NCBI RefSeq assembly: GCF_027579695.1
Contig: NC_083592.1
Location: 30,012,961-30,076,960 of the forward strand
Direction: 5' to 3'
Origin: Neoarius graeffei
Taxonomy: Eukaryota > Chordata > Actinopteri > Siluriformes > Ariidae
DNA: 64,000 nucleotides
The notes below the pieces were generated by a model. It was not told where the DNA came from. It did not search any database and saw only the letters and a list, made by a program, of their open reading frames with translations. The position numbers and the translations under genes were made by a program. The first letter of the stretch is position 1. Every line of letters starts with the position of its first letter. Positions 43,201 to 51,836 of this stretch are shown piece by piece.

Positions 43201-43203
43201 TAG

Positions 43204-43330
43204 ATCATTACATTACATTACATTACATTACAGGCATTTAGCAGACGCTCTTATCCAGAGCGACATACAACAAATGCAAAAGTCAGGTACAAGAAGTGCT
43301 GAACTTCTAGAAAAGAAAGTTAGTGCCAAC
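43204..43330 (-). mobile_element. teleost interspersed repeat with (CATTA)n
   Basis: Starts with CATTACATTACATTACATTA then GGCATTTAGCAGACGCTCTT and ATCCAGAGCGACATACA, a block very common in fish genomes. The pentanucleotide run would be the 3' tail if read on the minus strand. The inner end was not located. Confidence 0.6.
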
Positions 43331-43459
43331 TGAACAAGCGACAGAATAATACTTAGTGTCATATTCTGTTGAAGTACCAATACTCAGCAAAGAGTCAAGG
43401 AAACAAACCACCCATACAAATGAATCGACAAAGTATGACTAAATAGAAGAAAATTATGA

Positions 43460-43997
43460 GTAGGGAAAGTGGGGTATTCAGCCCTGTGGGGTATTTGGCC
43501 CCGTGGGGTATTAGGCCCCGTGAGGTTTTATGCTCTGTGGGGTATTTGGCCCCTTGGGGTATTAGGCCCTATGAGGAATTATGCCCTGTGGGGTATTATG
43601 CCCTATGGGGTATTATGCTCTGTAGTGTATTAGGCCCTGTGGGGTGTTATGCTCTGTGGGCTATTTGGCCCTGTGGGGTGTTAGGCCCTGTGAGGTATTA
43701 GGCCCTGTGGGGTGTTATGCTCTGTGGGGTATTTGGCCCTGTGGGGTGTTAGGCCCTGTGAGGTATTAGGCCCTATGGGGTATTAGACTCTGTGGGGTAT
43801 TAGGCCCTGTGGGGTATTTGGCCCAATGAGGTATTAGGCCCTGTGGGGTGTTATGCCCTGTGGGGTATTTGGCCCTATGAGGTATTAGGCCCTGTGGGGT
43901 ATTAGGCTCTGTGGGGTATTAGGCCCTGTGGGGTATTTGGCCCTATGAGGTATTAGGCCCTGTGGGGTATTCGGCCCTGTAGTGTATTAGGCCCTAC
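43460..43997. repeat. 17-bp minisatellite (about 30 units)
   Basis: Irregular array of units like CCCTGTGGGGTATTAGG with variants CCCTATGAGG, GCTCTGTGGGG and TTTGG for TTAGG; some units are shortened. The open frame across its left part is a by-product of the repeat. Confidence 0.93.
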
Positions 43998-44294
43998 TAC
44001 ATTGAAAATGTATGTAATTTATCCCCAGCATGTCAGACATTATTGCAGATCACTCAGGAGCCAACTGGGAGGTGTGATAACTGAACCCAGTAAAATGAAA
44101 TAGAAAGTGAAAGTCGGACTCCTCTGCTGGTGGCTTTGTGCCCCACACTTGTGAGGAAGCAGTTAAAAAGTTGACTTGTAGGAAAATTGTTGCACTTTTA
44201 CCATTGGATTTGATGCCAGTTAATTTATAATTATGTCTGTTTGTTCTATTACACTGTTAATAAAGTAAAATTTTTTATACCATATATTTAAAAA

Positions 44295-44698
44295 GGGCGG
44301 CACGGTGGTGTAGTGGTTAGTGCTGTCGCCTCACAGCAAGAAGGTCCAGGTTCGAGCCCCATGGCCAGCGAGGGCCTTTCTGTGTGGAGTTTGCATGTTC
44401 TCCCCGTGTCCGCGTGGGTTTCCTCCGGGTGCTCCGGTTTCCCCCACAGTCCAAAGACATGCAGGTTAGGTTAACTGGTGACTCTAAATTGACCATAGGT
44501 GTGAATGTGAGTGTGAATGGTTGTCTGTGTCTATGTGTCAGCCCTGTGATGACCTGGCGACTTGTCCAGGGTGTACCCCGCCTTTCGCCCGTAGTCAGCT
44601 GGGATAGGCTCCAGCTTGCCTGCGACCCTGTAGAACAGGATAAAGCGGCTAGAGATAATGAGATGAGATGAGATGAGATGAGATGAGATGAGATGAGA
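44295..44698 (+). mobile_element. tRNA-derived SINE (young subfamily) with long (GAGAT)n tail
   Basis: Complete plus-strand copy ending in about nine GAGAT units (44,656-44,698), the longest tail in the window. No clear target duplication is visible. Confidence 0.9.
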
Positions 44699-45189
44699 AG
44701 ATAGCGTGGGACCTCATGCCCCCCTTTCCCCTATTGGTTGGATTTCCATGCCAGTGACATCCCTATGTAGGAAAATAATGTATGACCACAACTGATAACA
44801 CGTGGAAAGGAGGATAATACACATGGGCACAACTTATAAAGACTTGGGACTGAGATAATTACGTCACAGACACAACTTAAGAAGTTGTGGGAACTTAAGT
44901 CATCGACATGATGACTTGAAGGATGGGAATGAGATCAATAAATCATCATATGAGGAGTTGTGGGAACAAGATAATTAAATCATCTCAACTACTTTGTAAG
45001 GTGTGAGGATGAGATCATTACATCAAAGGCTTACTGAGTAATTAAGGCATGTGAAAGTCAGAATAAAGCATGGGAATGAGATACAGGAATGAAGTCATTG
45101 ACATGATTTAGGAAGTTGTTCAAAAGAGATATTTAAATCATGTCTCTGATTTAAGGTGTGGGAATGAGAAAATTAAGTCACAGACATAT
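44699..45189. repeat. degenerate tandem sequence of about 45-50 bp
   Basis: Repeating motif GTTGTGGGAACGAGATAATTAAATCA in diverged forms through 44,800-45,185. It continues after the nest at 53,489-53,560 (GAGATCATTAAGTCATG, AGTTGTGGGAACGAGATCAA), so the whole 45.2-53.5 kb nest sits in this array. Confidence 0.65.
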
Positions 45190-45638
45190 AGTACCAATCA
45201 AAAGTTTGGACACACCTTCTAATTCAATGTTTTTCTTTATTTTTATTAATTAAAAGACACTTCATGTCTTAAAGTAATGATGGATGTTGTTTCTTTTTAC
45301 TTAGTTGTTCGGTTCTTGATATAATATGGATTACTACAGTTGTGGAATAAGGCTATTTACTGTATTTTTAGAATTTACTGTTTGATCTCAAATGCATTAA
45401 AAAGGCAGGAAATTGCACTAATTAACTTTTGACGAGGCACAGATGTTAATTGAAAAGCATTCCAGGTGACTCCCTCATGAAGCTGGTTAAGATAATGCCA
45501 ATAGTGTGTAAAGCATCATCAAGGTAAACGGTGGATACTTTGAAGAATCTAAAAGGTTAAACATTTTTTTGTTTACTACATAATTCCATATATGTTCCAT
45601 ATGTAATTTCATAGTTTTTATGTCTTCAGTATTTTTCT

Positions 45639-46372
45639 AGGTGGCATGATGGTGTAGTGGTTAGCACTGTAACCTCACAGCAAGAAGGTTCTGGGTTCAA
45701 GCCCAGCGGCCAATGGAGACCTTTCTGTGTGGAGTTTGCATGTTCTCCTCATGTCTACATAGGTTTTTTTGGGTGGTGTGGTGGTTAGCACTATCACCTC
45801 ACAGCAAGAAGGTTCTGGGTTTGAGCCCAGCGGCCGGCGGGAGCCTTTCTGTGTGGAGTTTGCGTGTTCTCCCTGTGTCAGCGTGGATTTCCTCCGGGTG
45901 CTCCGGTTTCCCCCACAGTCCAAAGACATGCAGTTAGGTTAACGTGGGGCGGCCTTGGGCTGAATTGCTCCTGAGCAAGGTACTTAACCCCTGACTGTTC
46001 CCCAGGTGCTGTCATGTAGCTGCCCTCTGCTCTGGGTGTGTGTGGGTGTGTTCACTGTTTGAGATGGGTTAAATGCAGAGGATGAATCTCACTGTGCTTG
46101 GAGTGTGCATGTGACAAATAAAGGTTCGTTCTTCTTCTTCTTCCTCTGGGTGCTCCGGTTTCCCCCAGAGTCCAAAGACATGCAGGTTAGTGGCTCTAAA
46201 TTGACCGTAGGTGTGAATGTGAGTGTGAATGGCTGTTTGTCTCTAGTGTCAGCCCTGCGATGACCTGGTGACTTGTCCAGGGTGAACCCCGCCTCTCACC
46301 CATTGTCAGCTGAGATAGGCTCCAGCTTGCCCACGACCCTGCACAGGATAAACAGCTACAGATAATGGATGG
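45639..46372 (+). mobile_element. tRNA-derived SINE (old subfamily), interrupted by a second SINE type
   Basis: Head GGTGGCATGATGGTGTAGTG; it stops at about 45,765 and resumes at about 46,142 with CTCTGGGTGCTCCGG, ending AGCTACAGATAATGGATGG. Possible duplication around CAGTATTTTT / GAGTATTGTT. Confidence 0.85.
45771..46141 (+). mobile_element. second SINE type (shared head, different 3' half), full length
   Basis: The head is tRNA-like as in the common family up to AGACATGCAGTTAGGTTAAC, then GTGGGGCGGCCTTGGGCTGA, TGGGTTAAATGCAGAGGATG and an ending GACAAATAAAGGTTCGTTC plus (TTC)n. It is nested within the older SINE. The different 3' half implies a different LINE partner. Confidence 0.85.
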
Positions 46373-46903
46373 AGTATTGTTCTACAATGTAGAAAATAGT
46401 CAAAATACAGAACAAGTGTTGCCAGGCAAAACAAACCTCGCCCGGCAGCACTTACAGTGGTGCTTGAAAGTTTGTGAACCCTTTAGAATTTTCTATATTT
46501 CTGCATAAATATGACCTAAAACATCAGATTTTTATACAAGTCCAAAAAGTAGATAAAGAGAACCCAGTTAAAAAAATGAGACAAAATATTATACTTGGTC
46601 ATTTATTTATTGAGGAAAATGATCCAATATTACATATCTGTGAGTGGCAAAAGTATGTGAACCTTTGCTTTCAGTATCTGGTGTGACCCCCTTGTGCAGC
46701 AATAACTGCAACTGAACGTTTCCGGTAACTGTTGATCAGTCCTGCACACCAGCTTGGAGGAATTTTAGCCCATTCCTCAGTACAGAACAGCTTCAACTCT
46801 GGGATGTTGGTGGGTTTCCTCACATGAACTGCTCGCTTCAGGTCCTTCCACATTTCCATTGGATTAAGGTCAGGACTTTGACTTGGTCATTCCAAAACAT
46901 TAA

Positions 46904-47214
46904 TGTGGCAGCGGGGGCGTGGTCAAGCACCGGTCTGTGACAGGAGGGCGGAGTTAGGGAAGGTAAGTGGCAGAATCACGTCACCTGAGAGCAATTAACC
47001 TGTGTTTGTGTGTCTTCCCAGGGACCGCGCCCTATTTAGGGAGGGAGAGCGAGAGCAGAGGAGATCTCTCCCGAACCAGACACCTGATGTGTGTGTGTGT
47101 GTCTGGTTTAAACAGATTGTGTTCCCTGAAAAGTGGAAGCAATAAAACGATTTGTTGAACCTGATCTCTGTCCTGCCGTCCTCTGTGCTCCACCCACACC
47201 TAGGGAAAGCTACA
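46904..47214 (+). repeat. 5' LTR (311 bp)
   Basis: Starts TGTGGCAGCGGGGGCGTGG and ends GGGAAAGCTACA. Contains CAATAAAACG (about 47,140), a likely polyadenylation signal, and a short (GT)n run. Differs from the 3' LTR only by a 2-nt and a (GT)-run length/sequence change. Confidence 0.96.
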
Positions 47215-47215
47215 G

Positions 47216-47233
47216 TGGTGCCGAAACCCGGGA
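47216..47233 (+). other. primer-binding site
   Basis: TGGTGCCGAAACCCGGGA lies 1 nt after the LTR and has the TGG start expected for pairing with a tRNA CCA end. I do not assign the tRNA. Confidence 0.85.
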
Positions 47234-47234
47234 A

Positions 47235-48146
47235 ATGGAGCACCAACCCAGCAGCCCCATGGAATCCTCCCCGTTCACCGACCTGGTCCACGCCCTCGCC
47301 ACGGCTCAGCAAAGCCAGCACCAGGCGCTCGTCACACTCCGAAAGGAACAAGAGCGGCGCTTCGATGCCCTGGTGCTGGCCCAGCAAGAAGATCGCAAGG
47401 CGTTCCGGCGTCTCCTCGCGTCGGCGGGGCCCACCAGCGCTCCGGCCGCGGGCCCGTCTCCCCTCACCTTAACTAAGATGGGCCCGCAGGATGACCCCGA
47501 GGCTTTCTTCACGTTATTCGAGCAGGTCGCTGAAGCCTCGGGGTGGCCGATGGAGCAGCGCGCGGCGCGCCTCCTCCCCCTCCTGACGGGAGAGGCGCAG
47601 CTGGCTGCACTACAGCTCCCCGCCGATCGCCGGCTGGCCTACGCCGACCTTCGCCGGGCTGTCCTTCAGCGCGTGGGGCGCACGCCGGAGCAGCAGCGCC
47701 AGCGCTTCCGCGCGCTGCGGATGGAGGAAGTCGGCAGCCCGTTCGCGTTCGGCCAGCAGCTCCGGGACGCCTGCTGGCGGTGGCTGAGGGCCGAAGATCG
47801 CGACGCCGCGGGAATCGTCGATCAGGTGGTACTGGAACAGTTCATCGCCCGCTTACCAGCAGGAGCCGCGGAGTGGGTCCAGTGCCACCGCCCGGCGTCG
47901 CTGGATCAGGCAGTCGAGCTGGCGGAGGATCGTCTGGCGGCTGTCTCGGCGGCAGGACAACAGATGTCGACATCTCTTCTCTCCTCTTCTCTTTCTCTCT
48001 CTCTCTCTCTCCCCTCCTTCTGTGTCCCGTCCTCGCCCCATTCCCCCACCGCGGAGGCCGGCACCACCCCTGCCGGCCCGCCGCACCCGCGGTGCCCTCC
48101 CGTTTCTCCCTTCTGTGTCTGTCTCTCCCCCACCTCAGGTGAGTGA
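47235..48146 (+). CDS. gag: Gag (capsid with SCAN-like region), frame ends early
   Basis: Structural protein of the retrotransposon particle. ATG at 47,235 follows the primer-binding site directly. Residues about 20-65 are Gln/Glu/Arg-rich and helical; about 80-140 are a capsid-like N-terminal part (DPEAFFTLFEQVAEASGWP); about 145-235 resemble the SCAN domain (TPEQQRQRFRALRMEE, FGQQLRDACWRWLRAE, VVLEQFIARLPAGAAEWVQ). After residue 240 a (CT)n run (about 47,980-48,012) is followed by Ser/Pro-rich sequence to a stop at 48,146. The zinc knuckle expected at the Gag end is in the next frame, so either slippage in the (CT)n run broke the gene or a frameshift joins it to Pol. Confidence 0.88.
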   Translation: MEHQPSSPMESSPFTDLVHALATAQQSQHQALVTLRKEQERRFDALVLAQQEDRKAFRRLLASAGPTSAPAAGPSPLTLTKMGPQDDPEAFFTLFEQVAEASGWPMEQRAARLLPLLTGEAQLAALQLPADRRLAYADLRRAVLQRVGRTPEQQRQRFRALRMEEVGSPFAFGQQLRDACWRWLRAEDRDAAGIVDQVVLEQFIARLPAGAAEWVQCHRPASLDQAVELAEDRLAAVSAAGQQMSTSLLSSSLSLSLSLPSFCVPSSPHSPTAEAGTTPAGPPHPRCPPVSPFCVCLSPTSGE

Positions 48147-49893
48147 GCCCCAGAGCACCGGTGCAGAGGGGAAGCCCGGGCAGGTTTGCTGGCGCTGCGG
48201 GGAACCGGACCACCTTCAACAGCAGTGCACAGCAATGGAAGTGGGCGCGGTGGTTCGGATCCCCGACGCGCCAGAGGCCGCCCTCGATCGGGCCGGAGCG
48301 TATCGCATACCGGTGAGTATCCAAGGGGCTACATATCAGGCATTGGTGGATTCTGGTTGTAATCAGACCTCAATTCGCCAAAGCCTGGTTCAAAACGAGG
48401 CATTGGGGGGAGCACAAGGGGTGAAGGTTTTGTGTGTGCACGGGGATGTTCACAGCTACCCTTTGGTGTCGGTCCACATTATTTTCAGAGGGGAAAAATT
48501 TATAGTGAAGGCGGCGGTTAATCCTCGCCTTACCCACTCGTTAATTTTGGGGACTGATTGGCCGGGATTTCGGGGTTTAATGACGCGCCTAGTAGAGAGT
48601 GGGTCCTGCCAGTTGACAGGGGGAGGTCCCGGTGTCGTTTTGGCGGGAGCAGCTGTCGCAGAGCCGTCTACGTCATCTCCGCGTCAGGGTGAGGAGCCAC
48701 CGGCCCCTCCTCTTTCTATTGGGGAATCCCTCGCGGATTTCCCATTGGAGCAGTCGCGAGACGAGACTCTGCGGCATGCGTTTGACCAAGTGAGAGTAAT
48801 CGATGGTCAAACGCTCCCGCCGAACGCCACCCCGTCCTTCCCCTACTTCGCGATTATGAAGGATAGGTTATACCGAGTGACGCAGGACACTCAAACTAAA
48901 GAGCGAGTCACGCAGCTTTTGATTCCAAAGAGCCGCCGGGAATTGGTATTCCAGGCGGCTCACTTTAATCCCATGGCTGGACACTTGGGGCAGGATAAAA
49001 CACTAGCCCGAATAATGGCCCGATTCTATTGGCCGGGGATTCGCGGCGATGTCCGTAGGTGGTGTACGGCATGCCGCGAATGCCAGTTAGTAAATCCAGC
49101 GGCCATTCCAAAAGCGCCATTGCGCCCTCTACCGTTAATCGAGACCCCGTTCGAAAGAATTGGGATGGATCTCGTCGGGCCATTAGATCGGTCAGCACGA
49201 GGGTACCGCTTTATATTAGTTCTAGTGGACTATGCAACGCAATACCCGGAAGCAGTGCCTCTGCGCAATATCTCAGCAGGCAGTATTGCAGAGGCACTCT
49301 TCCGCGTCATCTCCCGAGTTGGAATCCCGAAAGAGATTCTGACTGATCAAGGCACTACGTTTATGTCACGAACACTACGCGAACTGTATGGGTTATTGGG
49401 GATTAAGCCGATCCGCACCAGTGTGTATCACCCACAGACGGACGGTTTAGTAGAACGGTTCAACCGCACCCTCAAAAATATCATTAAGAAATTCGTAAGT
49501 GAGGACGCACGTAATTGGGATAAGTGGCTCGAACCCTTGCTGTTCTCAGTGCGAGAGGTCCCTCAAGCCTCCACGGGGTTCTCCCCGTTCGAATTATTAT
49601 ATGGGCGTAAGCCGCGCGGCATCCTGGACGTGCTGCGGGAAAATTGGGAGGAGGGACCTTCACAAAGTAAGAATGAAATTCAGTACGTTATGGACCTGCG
49701 CGCAAAACTCCACACGCTCACCCACCTAACTCAGGAGAATTTGCGGCAGGCCCAGGAACGGCAAGCCCGCCTGTACAACAAGGGTACGCGCCTTAGAGAG
49801 TTCACACCGGGAGATAAAGTACTCGTACTCTTGCCCACATCGAGCTCCAAATTAATCGCCAAGTGGCAAGGACCCTTTGAGGTCACACGGTGA
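48022..49893 (+). CDS. pol: Pol part 1: zinc knuckle, protease, integrase
   Basis: Open frame offset from Gag and overlapping it; the listed start is the first ATG of the frame, not a proven initiation site. Domains in order: nucleocapsid CWRCGEPDHLQQQC (CCHC), aspartic protease ALVDSGCNQTSI and LILGTDWPGF, integrase zinc-binding H-H-C-C (HFNPMAGHLG...WCTACREC), catalytic core with Asp at 49,168, Asp at 49,345 and Glu at 49,453 (D,D-35-E), and the C-terminal GPF module (KWQGPFEV). Reverse transcriptase is absent between protease and integrase. Ends at TGA 49,891-49,893, after which the same frame stays open. Confidence 0.93.
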   Translation: MSRPRPIPPPRRPAPPLPARRTRGALPFLPSVSVSPPPQVSEPQSTGAEGKPGQVCWRCGEPDHLQQQCTAMEVGAVVRIPDAPEAALDRAGAYRIPVSIQGATYQALVDSGCNQTSIRQSLVQNEALGGAQGVKVLCVHGDVHSYPLVSVHIIFRGEKFIVKAAVNPRLTHSLILGTDWPGFRGLMTRLVESGSCQLTGGGPGVVLAGAAVAEPSTSSPRQGEEPPAPPLSIGESLADFPLEQSRDETLRHAFDQVRVIDGQTLPPNATPSFPYFAIMKDRLYRVTQDTQTKERVTQLLIPKSRRELVFQAAHFNPMAGHLGQDKTLARIMARFYWPGIRGDVRRWCTACRECQLVNPAAIPKAPLRPLPLIETPFERIGMDLVGPLDRSARGYRFILVLVDYATQYPEAVPLRNISAGSIAEALFRVISRVGIPKEILTDQGTTFMSRTLRELYGLLGIKPIRTSVYHPQTDGLVERFNRTLKNIIKKFVSEDARNWDKWLEPLLFSVREVPQASTGFSPFELLYGRKPRGILDVLRENWEEGPSQSKNEIQYVMDLRAKLHTLTHLTQENLRQAQERQARLYNKGTRLREFTPGDKVLVLLPTSSSKLIAKWQGPFEVTR

Positions 49894-50901
49894 GTCGGGG
49901 ACGTCGACTATGAGGTGAGGCGAACAGACAGGGGTGGGGCGCTACAGATTTACCACCTCAATCTGCTCAAACTCTGGAACGAGGAGGTCCCCGTGGCATT
50001 GGTGTCGGTAGTTCCGGAGAAGGCGGAGCTGGGGCCGGAGGTTCAAAAAGGGAATTTGGCATCACGTACCTCTCCGGTCCCCTGTGGAGACCACCTCTCC
50101 CCGACCCAACTCACGGAGGTCGCCCAGTTGCAGGCCGAGTTTTCGGATGTGTTCTCGCCCCTGCCCGGTCGCACTAACCTCATAGAACACCACATAGAGA
50201 CACCCCCGGGGGTGGTAGTGCGTAGCCGCCCTTATAGACTACCCGAACACAAAAAAAAAAAGGTGGTTCGGGAAGAACTTCAGGCCATGCTCGAAATGGG
50301 CATCGTCGAGGAGTCCCACAGCGACTGGAGCAGCCCGGTGGTCTTGGTTCCCAAGGCCGACGGCTCGGTCCGGTTCTGTGTGGACTATAGAAAAGTCAAC
50401 GCGGTGTCTAAATTCGACGCGTACCCAATGCCTCGTATTGATGAGCTGCTCGATCGACTAGGCACGGCTCGCTTTTACTCGACACTGGATTTAACGAAGG
50501 GATATTGGCAGATCCCCTTGACTCCATTATCCCGGGAGAAAACGGCCTTTTCCACACCGTTCGGCTTGCACCAGTTCGTCACACTTCCGTTTGGGCTGTT
50601 TGGGGCGCCCGCTACGTTTCAGCGGCTGATGGACCGGGTCCTCCGGCCCCACGCCACCTATGCGGCCGCCTACCTGGACGACATTATCGTTTATAGTAAC
50701 GACTGGCAGCGGCACCTGCAACACCTGAGGGCCGTCCTTAGGTCGCTGAGACGGGCGGGACTCACGGCCAACCCAAAGAAGTGTGCGATTGGGCGGGTGG
50801 AAGTACGGTATCTGGGCTTCCACTTGGGCAACGGGCAGGTGCGTCCCCAAATTAATAAGACAGCAGCGATTGCGGCCTGCCCAAGACCAAAAAGGGGGTG
50901 A
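49894..50901 (+). CDS. pol: Pol part 2: reverse transcriptase
   Basis: Continues in the same frame as part 1 after one in-frame stop, completing the integrase C-terminal module (VGDVDYEV, LQIYHLNLLKLWN) and entering reverse transcriptase: HHIETPPGVVVRSRPYRLP, MGIVEESHSDWSSPVVLVPK, VRFCVDYRKVNAVS, FYSTLDLTKGYWQIPL, PFGLFGAPATFQRLMD and the catalytic YLDDIIVYS (50,671-50,697), then NPKKCAIGRVEVRYLGF. The frame is lost near 50,885 by a net 1-nt change and stops at 50,901. Confidence 0.94.
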   Translation, partial: VGDVDYEVRRTDRGGALQIYHLNLLKLWNEEVPVALVSVVPEKAELGPEVQKGNLASRTSPVPCGDHLSPTQLTEVAQLQAEFSDVFSPLPGRTNLIEHHIETPPGVVVRSRPYRLPEHKKKKVVREELQAMLEMGIVEESHSDWSSPVVLVPKADGSVRFCVDYRKVNAVSKFDAYPMPRIDELLDRLGTARFYSTLDLTKGYWQIPLTPLSREKTAFSTPFGLHQFVTLPFGLFGAPATFQRLMDRVLRPHATYAAAYLDDIIVYSNDWQRHLQHLRAVLRSLRRAGLTANPKKCAIGRVEVRYLGFHLGNGQVRPQINKTAAIAACPRPKRG

Positions 50902-51506
50902 GACAGTTCCTGGGGCTGGCTGGCTACTATCGTAGGTTTATACCTAATTATTCGGACGTCACCAGCCCGCTGACTGACCTCACTAAAAAGGGGGCGCCAG
51001 ATCCGGTCCAGTGGACGGAGCAGTGCCAGCGGGCTTTCTCGGAGGTAAAGGCTGCACTGTGTGGGGGGCCACTTTTACACTCCCCTGACTTCTCTCTCCC
51101 TTTTATGTTACAGACGGATGCGTCGGACAGAGGGCTGGGGGCCGTTTTGTCCCAGCAGGTGGAGGGGGAGGATCGCCCGGTCCTATACATCAGCCGGAAG
51201 CTGTCAGTGCGTGAGGGGCGCTACAGCACGATCGAAAAGGAGTGCCTGGCGATCAAATGGGCGGTCCTCGCCCTCCGGTACTACCTGCTGGGGCGCTCTT
51301 TCACCCTCTGTTCGGACCACGCGCCCCTCCAGTGGCTCCACCGCATGAAAGATGCCAACGCGCGGATCACCCGTTGGTATCTGGCGCTCCAACCCTTTAA
51401 TTTCAAGGTGGTCCACAGGCCGGGGGCGCAGATGGTCGTGGCTGACTTCCTCTCCCGTCAAGGGGGGGGGGGAGTCGGCTGCAGGCCGGACGGCTGCCCG
51501 GCCTGA
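50898..51506 (+). CDS. pol: Pol part 3: RNase H
   Basis: Follows reverse transcriptase in a shifted frame. VRQFLGLAGYYRRFIPNYS is the RT connection; RNase H shows LQTDASDRGLGAVLSQ (first Asp), TIEKECLAIKWAV (Glu), FTLCSDHAPLQWL (Asp) and HRPGAQMVVADFLSR (final Asp region). Ends with TGA at 51,504, 17 nt before the 3' LTR; a Gly run just before the end is followed by a poorly conserved tail. Confidence 0.93.
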   Translation: MRQFLGLAGYYRRFIPNYSDVTSPLTDLTKKGAPDPVQWTEQCQRAFSEVKAALCGGPLLHSPDFSLPFMLQTDASDRGLGAVLSQQVEGEDRPVLYISRKLSVREGRYSTIEKECLAIKWAVLALRYYLLGRSFTLCSDHAPLQWLHRMKDANARITRWYLALQPFNFKVVHRPGAQMVVADFLSRQGGGGVGCRPDGCPA

Positions 51507-51523
51507 GTCGGGCGGTGGGGGTA
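51507..51523 (+). other. polypurine tract
   Basis: GTCGGGCGGTGGGGGTA, a G-rich run directly before the 3' LTR, as needed for plus-strand priming. Confidence 0.75.
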
Positions 51524-51836
51524 TGTGGCAGCGGGGGCGTGGTCAAGCACCGGTCTGTGACAGGAGGGCGGAGTTAGGGAAGGTAAGTGGCAGAATCACG
51601 TCACCTGAGAGCAATTAACCTGTTTGTGTGTCTTCCCAGGGACCGCGCCCTATTTAGGGAGGGAGAGCGAGAGCAGAGGAGATCTCTCCCGAACCAGACA
51701 CCTGATGTGTGTGTGCGTGCGTGTCTGGTTTAAACAGATTGTGTTCCCTGAAAAGTGGAAGCAATAAAACGATTTGTTGAACCTGATCTCTGTCCTGCCG
51801 TCCTCTGTGCTCCACCCACACCTAGGGAAAGCTACA
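51524..51836 (+). repeat. 3' LTR (313 bp)
   Basis: Begins TGTGGCAGCGGGGGCGTGG and ends GGGAAAGCTACA. Compared with the 5' LTR it lacks 2 nt in AACCTGTGTTTG and has an altered, longer (GT)n run; otherwise I see no differences. Confidence 0.96.

Larger units (their letters stand above)
46904..51836 (+). mobile_element. Ty3/gypsy LTR retrotransposon of the Gmr1 type (integrase before reverse transcriptase)
   Basis: 4,933 bp with LTRs that begin TG and end CA, flanked by the 5-bp duplication ATTAA (46,899-46,903 and 51,837-51,841). Internal order: primer-binding site, Gag, nucleocapsid zinc knuckle, protease, integrase, reverse transcriptase, RNase H, polypurine tract. Integrase upstream of RT is the Gmr1-lineage arrangement within Ty3/gypsy. 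The LTRs are nearly identical, so the insertion is recent. No env-like frame. Confidence 0.95.

Noticed and set aside
43456-43701. 81-codon open frame
   Set aside because: Caused by the 17-bp minisatellite; repetitive low-information translation.
48022-51506. Integrase-before-RT order as a rearrangement or fusion of two elements
   Set aside because: There is a single LTR pair with an exact target duplication, integrase and RT share one frame, and RNase H adjoins the polypurine tract, so the order looks native.
46904-51836. Endogenous retrovirus with env
   Set aside because: No membrane-protein frame between RNase H and the 3' LTR; RNase H ends 17 nt before it, so this is an env-less LTR retrotransposon.
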